In this document: positions 56,846 through 64,000 of the stretch, in pieces
Numbering within the stretch: position 1 is the stretch's first letter
How the letters are laid out: each line of letters starts with the position of its first letter
NCBI GenBank assembly: GCA_013407085.1
Contig: JACCGJ010010158.1
Span: 87,466 to 151,465, forward strand
Direction of reading: 5' to 3'
Source: Atriophallophorus winterbourni
Lineage: Eukaryota; Platyhelminthes; Trematoda; Plagiorchiida; Microphallidae
DNA: 64,000 bases
The notes under the pieces: model-generated
Database searches by the model: none
Told to the model about the DNA's origin: nothing
Seen by the model: only the letters and a program-made list of their open reading frames with translations
Made by a program: the position numbers and the translations under genes

Positions 56846-57128
56846 ATGTTTCGAATTGTCGTACTACTTACTGTTATTTCGCTGGTCTTTGCTGGCCCAA
56901 AACATACAGGACTCGATGGTCCACCTCATCGTAAGTGAAATACGTTTCCAATCTTATTTTCTAGCCTGTTTCCGACCGATGGATATGGGACCTTGTCGTG
57001 CGTCAATGAAACGATATTATTAAGATTTTAAGGCTAATCAATGCAAGACATTCCTCTGGGGTGGATGTGAAGGGAACGAAAACAATTTCGAGACTAAGGA
57101 AGACTGTCAGAAAACGTGTTTACCTTAG
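56846..57128 (+). pseudogene. Kunitz inhibitor gene with one nonsense codon
   Basis: Exons 56846-56930 and 56965-57128, with a 34-nt phase-1 intron; the coding length (249 nt) equals that of the gene at 14257-14539. Signal peptide MFRIVVLLTVISLVFAGP. The Kunitz exon has all six Cys with correct spacing, P1 Arg (GPCRAS), [13 protein letters not shown] and CQKTCLP. The only defect is TAA at 57021-57023, directly after KRYY, which would cut the domain before its third Cys. Promoter, splice sites and stop are intact. It may be a very recent pseudogene, a polymorphic null allele, or a sequencing error. Confidence 0.85.
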
Positions 57129-57639
57129 TCGACAGCCGGGTGGACGAAACATTTATTGGTTAAACAAATATATGCTTACTCGGCAAGAAAGTTGGTGTTT
57201 TTATGTTGAGCTGTGCTTTGGAATGTCCTTTTATTTGCTCTGAGATCACTTTCATACAACGTTTTGAGAAATAAGTCGACTTCGTATTAATAACGATTAT
57301 GTTGTGTGAACGTGACTCCACAGAAGTTGTATCGTTGTAATAAATGACTACCTTTGCTTGAGGCAAACTTTAGTGTCAAGTAGCTAGTTGTTTATCCCAT
57401 ACATGCATTCTTATCACACTGAGTTAACTTGAGAACCATTTTAATGGACAAAGCTTTCAAGATTTTGGGAATAATTTTGAGAACATTTTGACGTATCACA
57501 TCTATCATTTATCGTAAAAATAGAATGACCCATCACAACTGTTACCTAACGCAACATGGTTCAACGGGTCCTTTATATTTGACCCATCATTTAGGAGTCA
57601 AATTCATAAAACGAATCGTACTATTTTTGCGATGCACAC

Positions 57640-58450
57640 ATCCCGGTGACTTGGATACTATATCCGTATCCTGGCAGCTTAACATCATCAGGTGGAGATA
57701 CTACGATCACATTGAATGTGCGTTCAAACAGCGGTAAAGCACAAAACAAAGTCATAGTTGTGTGTTACGGTTAAATAGGATTCTCACAACGAACCACTAT
57801 TTTCAAATGTAGAATTACGAAATGATTATTGGTGAATCACGCAAGGCTCTTGTAAACCATCAATAGGTTGCTGTGCTTATATCATAATTCCTTGAAACAC
57901 ACAACCGGTATCCGGCTGTTTGACGTGATCAGGTGGAGACAAGAAGCTCGGGTTCAGTGAGCCTTGACACAGTGCTCTAGTGTTAAACAAGGATATACAT
58001 AATTTTTCATGTGCTTTGTCCCCACAGGCTTGGCTATACACACCGGCTGGGTTTTTTTACTTTACCATTGTATTTCTCCAAAAACTCATCATAACATTCT
58101 TCAGAAATTCTTCATTATCCTCAGATTACAAGGCAAATCCATCACGCGCACAATATACAAATAAACAAATGTCTACCATTTGTGCGTGTGTGCCATTGTT
58201 GGATAAGGCTGTTACGACCAACCTGTTCAATCACATATGCCCACACTAATGTAGATAGTGTTAAAACCCATGACCATGTTCGAGAAATCTAATTTGCATG
58301 CATTCCTATCACACACATCACGACTGGTTTGGTGCTGTTTGCTCTTATCAGGTAGGGAATGTAGATTCAGGATCCTAATGCGTTCAAAACAAATGGGAAA
58401 CGGTGGAGAACGCTTGAATAGTTGAGCCACCTAATGAATGCGAACAACAA
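57640..58450 (-). repeat. Satellite S and T copies
   Basis: 57640-57990 holds S copies on the minus strand (plus-strand CATCATCAGGTGGAGATAC and GTGATCAGGTGGAGACAAG). 57990-58040 is a T fragment on plus, and 58190-58450 holds T copies on minus (CCTGATAAGAGCAAACAGCA-CCAAAC in reverse). Cores are decayed to different degrees. Confidence 0.55.
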
Positions 58451-59270
58451 GAAACCAGTTCGTGTAGTGCATGTAGCAAATGTACCCAAATGCAAATTCT
58501 CGTAGATGCACATGTCGCATGTGTAAGTACACATGACAAAACCGTAGCTTCGTCGCGTCCACAGAAGCTCAAACCCTGTCAAGCAAATCCAATTAAAATT
58601 AGCTCAAACAAACTATCTGGGATATATCAGATACTGTTCTTAACCGCAATGGCACTGTAAATATTACTTCGATCGACAGATAAATGTTTATTGCTGTGAA
58701 CACTGTAGAAAAACTTGCATCTTTCGAATTGGTAGGTTCTTTTATTTACAAAATACTCAGTTCCGACGAACGTGCACTTGACGTCTCACTTGTGTTGCAG
58801 TATGTAATGCTTCGAAAGATTAGATACTGACTTCAGTAGCTAAGTGGAGATCACGCAAAAAGCGTTTAAATTCCTCTAATCAGATAAGTACTGCCATCAA
58901 TCGTAAGCACTGCGTGGGAGATTACTTCTCTTGAATTTGAAATGCTGTTATGGTAGCATTGTCATGCGCTGGAGATGTTCGTTTATGGTTAATATCATCC
59001 GAAAGAGAATAACGATTCCAGGTTCGTTATATTGAAAATGAAAAATTTTGAAATTTTTGAAATTAGTGCTCAAACTTTATTTCGTTTCCTTGTAGTCACC
59101 AATTTAATTTTTATCTACGGTGATTAAATTTGATCATCGATATATGATTGAGTGCGCTGTTAATAAAAACCATGATTGAACGTTAATTCTTCATTGATTT
59201 TATTGTTCCTTTATTGATTAATTGTAGGTTAACGCCTAATATGTAACGAAATATAATCTGCTTTCTTGAT
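58451..59270 (+). repeat. Upstream block of Kunitz gene e with cysteine-bearing modules
   Basis: Aligns with 44500-45205 and, in part, with 12440-12960 (-). One module (58640-58720) reads WHCKYYFDRQINVYCCEHCR then KTC; a second, decayed one lies at 58845-58940. The modules have no start codon or signal peptide of their own. Function unknown. Confidence 0.5.
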
Positions 59271-59276
59271 ATAAAT
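59228..59276 (+). promoter_or_regulatory. Kunitz-family core promoter
   Basis: GTTAACGCC at 59228-59236 and TATAAAT at 59270-59276, 97 and 55 bp upstream of the ATG. The spacing differs slightly from the other genes. Confidence 0.5.
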
Positions 59277-59324
59277 GCTACCAAATACCAATAATCATGA
59301 AGGAATTTTCACGCAACGAATACA

Positions 59325-59625
59325 ATGCTTCACATTTTTAGCCTACTTACTATCATTTCAGTAGTCATAGCTTGGCCACAATTTCCAAGTGAGTGCCGTG
59401 TATTCGATCATTCGGTCATTTTCAGGCTGTCACCAACCCATGCAACAAGGACCTTGTCTTGCCTACTTTGAACGATTTTATTACGATCAAAATACGAATG
59501 AATGCAAATCGTTCAGATGGGGTGGATGTTTGCCGAACAGGAATAACTTCCTCACCATAGATGAATGTCGGCACAGATGTGTTCTACCTTGGGACATGTG
59601 GTTAGCAATGCGTCCAACATCTTAA
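59325..59625 (+). CDS. Secreted Kunitz protease inhibitor, P1 Leu
   Basis: Exons 59325-59388 and 59426-59625 with a 37-nt phase-1 intron (GTGAGT...TTTCAG). The product is 87 residues. Signal peptide MLHIFSLLTIISVVIA-WPQFP. The Kunitz domain has correct Cys spacing (x8-x15-x7-x12-x3), the SFRWGGCLPNRNNF core and CRHRCVLP, followed by a tail PWDMWLAMRPTS. P1 is Leu (GPCLAY), which in this family points to chymotrypsin- or elastase-like targets rather than trypsin. Its signal exon and upstream block differ from the other intact genes and match those of the pseudogene at 26430-26716 and the orphan block at 44500-45205, so it is a second subfamily. Confidence 0.88.
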
Positions 59626-59629
59626 AAGT

Positions 59630-60106
59630 ACTTGTTTTTGTCGCAAATGAAATTTTGGTGGTATAAAAGAATTTTTGGCATCGATTGTTTTGTGTAGCAT
59701 GAGAATATCATACAAGAGTTTATGGTTGATAGCATTGTTTTCAATTGTATAACTTTTGCCATATACATATTCCCATTTTTGTTCAAAGATTGTAACAAGG
59801 TGTGTGTAGACAATCTTTCTAAACAGTAGATTTCAATTAATTATTTGTTTTAACAATGCATTTTCATTCGCGACATGTGAGCCTGTTTGTTTGAATAGTA
59901 GGTTACAGGTCATATTTTAAGTGTTGGGGGTATTGGCCATGCCAATTCTACTACACTGATCACACAGGCTTCGGGACACTGGATCAAATGCTGAAAACAT
60001 CATCTCTTGCACTCCGCAACCACTTGTTTATCACGTTCCGTTTGATCCCTGGGGTCTATCTTTTCAACGATTGTCGTGTTCACTCACGAATTGCAAAAAA
60101 TAAGTG
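59630..60106. other. Kunitz 3' flank, no other gene recognised
   Basis: Between the Kunitz stop and the first Penelope-like 3' end. No coding motif seen; the 63-codon frame at 59622-59813 (-) is not motif-bearing. Confidence 0.4.
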
Positions 60107-62769
60107 ATGAGAAGGCAAGGAAGCAAACAAGGTCTTGTTTTCGCCGAGTCGCATCAGGCCATTTACATCGGGATATGAATTACAGATAAATAAATAGGGT
60201 TAAAAGAAAGAAACAAAGACTAATTTTAAGGTCAACGATAATTAACACATACTTGTCTCGGTTAGGACACGGCGGGCTGGGGTTGCTGAGGGGTAATTGG
60301 GATGATGGGGTCATTGTTGGAACAACTTGGACTGAGCCAAGACTTGTCAGGCCAGGGCAGTTTGAGTGGGTGACTGAGCTTCTTTTGTTGGCATAATGAG
60401 GGTTTGAATAGTTTTATTGCTATGGCTTCGGCGACACATAGAAGGTGGAAGCGGGCCAGTCTAGGTAGATGTGGGTTGGCACGATATATCACCTGGAAGG
60501 CTGCTTCCTTTCGGACGGTGTGAGCTGTGGTGAGGAGATGCGCCGCTATCGAACTCCTGTTCAAATGCGATGTGCCAGCGGTCAGTTGGTTGGGGATATG
60601 CTCCCTAATGCGGTCAGTCAAGCGCCTTGTCGTACGTCCTATGTAGGATGCTCGACACGAGCAACCAAATGAGTAGATACAGAAGCTGGACGTGTGGCTC
60701 GGCAACTTTTCTTTCACTGTCAGGGAGATCATGCGTTGTGAGTAAAAGAGGATACGGAGTTGGGCTGCATTGTAGGTACCCTCAACTGCACGGCGGATCC
60801 GTTCGCCTATGACCTTGGCTATACATTCTCCTTTGTATGGCAAGCTCACATAGACCGGTTTCTTTTTCGGACCAGCTACCTGATTTTTCTTATGGTCCGG
60901 CTGCATATTTTTACGGATGAATCTTTCTGGGTAGCCATTTTGGGCAAGGATTTGCCGGATGATTTCGAGTTCCTCTTCCAGTGTTTCAGGCGAACAAATG
61001 TTTTGCGCCCTGTTTACCAGACATCGGATAAGCCCCCGTTTCTGTCTTATTGGAACGAAACTATCAAAATGGATGTATTGTCCGTTCCAAGTATCTTTAC
61101 GGTGGACTCGTCTCTCAATCAGACCGTTTGATTTCCTCTTCATGGCAATATCCAAAAAGAGAAACACCCGTCCTCTGGTTCAATCTCGACTGTGAATGTG
61201 ATATTTGGATGTGCCGAGTTGAATTTCTCTAGGAGAAATTCGAGCTCAATTGAGTTAGGCACTATTAGGAAGATATCGTCCACATAGCGGAAATAGGCTT
61301 CCACCTTTGTGATGATGTCTGAAAGTATGGTGTTTTCCAGTTTCGCCATGAAGACGTCAGCAAGTAAAGGTCCAAGTGGGGATCCCATGGCTACCCCGTC
61401 CTTCTGTCTGTATATGGTGCCATCGAACTCGAACTGTATGTTACGGGTACACAGTAGGATTAGATGTTCTAGCTCGGAGACAGGGATTGGTATGGAGATA
61501 CTATTGTTTGTGATGTACTTGCATAGATAGTTCACCGTCTCTTCCAGCGGCACATTGGTGAATAGCGAAGTGACATCTAGTGATATCATTTTTGACCCCA
61601 TGATGTTGCGGTCTTTTACCCTTTGAACGAATTCAAATGAGTCTCGTAGGCTGTTTCGTGCAATCTGCTGCCTGGCTGGTTCAAGAATTCTGACTAGCCA
61701 TTTGGCAAGTGTGTGGTAAGGGGAGTTGGACATGTCAAGAATGGGTCTTAGTGGCACATTCTTCTTGTGGATTTTGGGAAGACCATACAATCTTGGTACG
61801 CGTGAGCCCGTTGGTCTCAACCTTTCAAAGGTCAATGAGTCGATTAGATTATTTTGCTTGAGGCTTCGGAGCCGTTTAGAAATAGCCTTTTCAATGGCTG
61901 CTGTCCTGTCCTTTTCGTTCGTCCTTGAAAATCTCTGTTGGTCACCGAGTAAGCCATTCATTTTCTTAATGTAATCTGATCTATTCAAAAGGACGATACC
62001 GTTGCCTTTGTCTGGCCGTGATAGTAGAATCTCCTTATTTAACTGCAGTTCTTTCAGTGCTGATAGATGTTCTTTCGAAACAATCTGGTGTAGTTTATGC
62101 TTGTACTTTAGATACTGGTAGCAGGAATGGACAAGAGTGGTTTTCATACTTTCAACGTTAAGTTCTGATGAAGGGGTCAGATTTGTTAATTGGTCACATA
62201 AGTGTTCGAATTGAACTTCTAAATCTAGTCGCTTGTGTTTCTTACTTGGACAACAAAACTTTGGACCAAGGGATAGCGCCTCTAGTGTATATTTATCGAG
62301 TCTAACATTTGATAAGTTGTGAACATAACGATTTGGCTCACTTGGAAAACGGTTGTTGGCTTCGGCAGGTTTGACTTCGTTAAGAAGCTTAGTCCACTTC
62401 TGGTCAGATTGTTTTGACTTGATCAGCTCAATGTACTCCAAAAATTCCAACTTTTCATGTGGTGATAATTGGTCAAGTACCGGCAGGTATCTTGCTAGAT
62501 TGTTTTCAATTTCTCTCAGGTTTTCCCGTAGTGTGTCCTTTTCATTCATAGCTTGTCGCATTAGAGTTGATGTACAGGGGCTTATGTGGTTCCGTCTCAG
62601 AACTTTCCAATAGGTCTTCGGGAATTCATCCTTTTCTATGCAGTAATCCATGAATCTCGATTTCATTGTTGCCTCCGCAAGCCTAGTACTCCACGTAACA
62701 ATCTTGTTAAGCTGCTTGAGTACTGAAGGGTGCTTGGTAAGTTTCAGTCGTGTAAAAATCCCAGGGGTC
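60107..62769 (-). mobile_element. Penelope-like element, copy 1
   Basis: Minus strand, with an RT domain (62771-61140) and a GIY-YIG endonuclease domain (61167-60262) followed by 150 bases of 3' sequence. The 3' end at 60107 (ATGAGAAGGCAAGG in plus view) is identical to the 3' end of copy 2 at 62770, and copy 2 starts exactly where copy 1 is cut, giving a head-to-tail tandem, a known habit of Penelope-like elements. Copy 1 is truncated at its 5' end. Confidence 0.85.
60262..61167 (-). pseudogene. Penelope-like GIY-YIG endonuclease domain
   Basis: 301 open codons. The first part is the linker after the RT (FLFLDIAMKRKSNG, YIHFDSFVPIRQKRGLIRCL, NRAQNICSPETLEEELEIIR, NGYPERFIRKNM). The endonuclease lies at about residues 160-215: FCIYSFGCSCRASYIGRTTR then RLTDRIREHI, i.e. 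a Y-S-F / Y-I-G version of GIY-YIG with the CxC insert and catalytic Arg typical of Penelope-like proteins. It is separated from the RT frame by a one-base loss in a T run at about 61140-61167, so one polyprotein has become two frames. Confidence 0.85.
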
Positions 62770-62771
62770 AT
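61140..62771 (-). pseudogene. Penelope-like reverse transcriptase
   Basis: About 543 codons from the ATG at 62771; eighteen more bases upstream (to 62789) are open but belong to copy 2. Landmarks: RPDKGNGIVLLNRSDYIKKM, RVPRLYGLPKIHKKNVPLRP, ISLDVTSLFTNVPLEETVNY (motif A), KDGVAMGSPLGPLLADVFMA (motif B) and YFRYVDDIFLIV (motif C, YVDD). These are characteristic of Penelope-like, telomerase-related RTs. The N-terminus is truncated. A single base missing near 61160 turns FSFLDI into FSFWILP-stop and separates RT from GIY-YIG. The copy is otherwise open, hence young. Confidence 0.87.
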
Positions 62772-63395
62772 GAGAAGGCAAGGAAGCAAACAAGGTCTTG
62801 TTTTCGCCGAGTCGCATCAGGCCATTTACATCGGGATATGAATTACAGATAAATAAATAGGGTTAAAAGAAAGAAACAAAGACTAATTTCAAGGTCAACG
62901 ATAATTAACACATACTTGTCTCGGTTAGGACACGGCGGGCTGGGGTTGCTGAGGGGTAATTGGGATGATGGGGTCATTGTTGGAACAACTTGGACTGAGC
63001 CAAGACTTGTCAGGCCAGGGCAGTTTGAGTGGGTGACTGAGCTTCTTTTGTTGGCATAATGAGGGTTTGAATAGTTTTATTGCTATGGCTTCGGCGACAC
63101 ATAGAAGGTGGAGGCGGGCCAGTCTAGGTAGATGTGGGTTGGCACGATATATCACCTGGAAGGCTGCTTCCTTTCGGACGGTGTGAGCTGTGGTGAGGAG
63201 ATGCGCCGCTATCGAACTCCTGTTCAAATGCGATATGCCAGCGGTCAGTTGGTTGGGGATATGCTCCCTAATGCGGTCAGTCAATCGCCTTGTCGTACGT
63301 CCTATGTAGGATGCTCGACACGAGGAACCAAATGAGTAGATACAAAAGCTGCACGTGTGGCTCGGCAACTTTTCTTTCACTGTAAGGGAGATCAT
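62770..63395 (-). mobile_element. Penelope-like element, copy 2 (3' end only)
   Basis: Contains the 3' sequence and the GIY-YIG domain up to MISLTVKEKLPSHT (open frame to 62925), nearly identical to copy 1 at 60107-60735. It stops at about 63395, where an inverted third copy starts. The apparent N-terminal residues upstream of MISL in this frame come from the antisense of copy 3. Confidence 0.85.
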
Positions 63396-64000
63396 GTCTG
63401 GTAAACAGGGCGCAAAACATTTGTTCGCCTGAAACACTGGAAGAGAAACTCGAAATAATCCGGCAAATCCTTGCCCAAAATGGCTACCCAGAAAGATTCA
63501 TCCGTAAAAATATGCAGCAGGACCATAAGAAAAACCAGGTAGCTGGTCCGAAAAAGAAACCGGTCTATGTGAGCTTGCAATACAAAGGAGAATGTATAGC
63601 CAAGGTCATAGGCGAACGGATCCGCCGTGTAGTTGAGGGTTCCTACAATGCAGCCCAACTCCGTATCCTCTTTTACTCACAACGCATGATCTCCCTGACA
63701 GTGAAAGAAAAGTTGCCGAGCCACACGTCCAGCTTTTGTATCTACTCATTTGGTTGCTCGTGTCGAGCATCCTACATAGGACGTACGACAAGGCGCTTGA
63801 CTGACCGCATTAGGGAGCATATCCCCAACCAACTGACCGCTGGCACATCGCATTTGAACAGGAGTTCGATAGCGGCGCATCTCCTCACCACAGCTCACAC
63901 CGTCCGAAAGGAAGCAGCCTTCCAGTTGACATATCGTGCCAACCCACATCTACCTAGACTGGCCCGCTTCCACCTTCTATGTGTCGCCGAAGCCATAGCA
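63396..64000 (+). mobile_element. Penelope-like element, copy 3, inverted
   Basis: Plus strand, from LVNRAQNICSPETLEEKLEI (63398) through the GIY-YIG motif (SFCIYSFGCSCRASYIGRTT at about 63728) to the window end, open for 201 codons. Joined to copy 2 back-to-back at a few shared bases (ATG, 63394-63396), so copies 2 and 3 are in inverted orientation with their truncated 5' ends touching. Confidence 0.85.

Larger units (their letters stand above)
55120..57620 (+). repeat. Complete Kunitz duplication unit (unit d)
   Basis: Blocks in order: R1 (55120-55515), R2 (55560-55870), R3 retroelement tail (55880-56170), conserved promoter-distal region (56160-56760), promoter, Kunitz gene (56846-57128), conserved 3' flank (57130-57620). 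Each block has one or more homologues elsewhere in the window, and only here are all of them contiguous, so this defines a unit of about 2.5 kb. Confidence 0.65.

Noticed and set aside
56811..57023. 70-codon frame MRLDKKFTL ending KRYY
   Set aside because: It reads the promoter-proximal leader and the intron; the real gene starts at 56846 and is spliced.
59900..60106. Penelope-like pseudo-LTR with a hammerhead
   Set aside because: No CTGATGA...GAAA core is present upstream of the 3' end in this stretch, so no ribozyme claim is made here.
60760..61131. 123-codon plus-strand frame with related frames at 63392-63658
   Set aside because: Antisense of the Penelope-like ORF; repeated because the element is.

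Overview
The window looks like accessory, gene-poor, AT-rich nuclear DNA from a trematode flatworm, most likely a blood fluke (schistosomatid). The reasons are a cluster of small secreted Kunitz-domain genes with 34-37 nt introns, a Penelope-like retroelement with RT and GIY-YIG domains, CR1-like and RTE-like non-LTR retrotransposons, and Gypsy integrase relics of the type common in schistosome genomes. The species is inferred, not shown.

The host genes are one family. Three Kunitz genes are intact (14257-14539 on -, 36089-36377 on +, 59325-59625 on +). One is intact except for a single nonsense codon (56846-57128, +). Two are clear pseudogenes (21893-22142, +; 26430-26716, -), one is a signal-exon relic (28680-28845, -), and one promoter block has no gene behind it (44500-45205). 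All share a signal-peptide exon, a tiny phase-1 intron, one Kunitz-domain exon, and a promoter with GTTAACGCC about 80-95 bp and a TATA element about 50-60 bp upstream of the ATG. Homology runs far into the flanks, so the cluster grew by duplicating units of about 2.5 kb that carry retroelement debris with them. The best-preserved unit is 55120-57620.

Layout: 1-2300 internally deleted CR1-like copy (-); 2620-3500 and 3600-4400 RT-tail fragments; 4546-6704 ORF1-only CR1 derivative (+); 6798-8800 family C non-LTR relic (-); 8806-12430 nearly complete CR1-like element whose ORF2 is interrupted only by four in-frame stops (-); 12440-15830 cysteine-bearing module, satellites and the first Kunitz gene; 15831-17935 second ORF1-only copy inserted in a satellite; 18400-19930 Gypsy pol relic (-); 19935-36730 Kunitz units, pseudogenes and satellites; 36735-42870 nested CR1-like fragments with an RTE insertion; 43050-45205 satellites and the orphan Kunitz upstream block; 45206-48640 RTE-like relics (-); 48640-53620 more non-LTR fragments with a 40-bp perfect hairpin; 53736-54711 Gypsy integrase relic (+); 55120-59625 two Kunitz units; 60107-64000 three Penelope-like copies, two head-to-tail and one inverted.

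The most interesting signals are: two satellites that share a hammerhead-ribozyme-like core; a duplicated 'half-LINE' made of CR1 ORF1 joined to the last codons of ORF2; the Kunitz amplicon with changing inhibitory (P1) residues and graded decay; an inverted duplication flanking a Kunitz pseudogene; and the hairpin at 51609-51710. All family assignments come from reading motifs by eye; no database search was possible.
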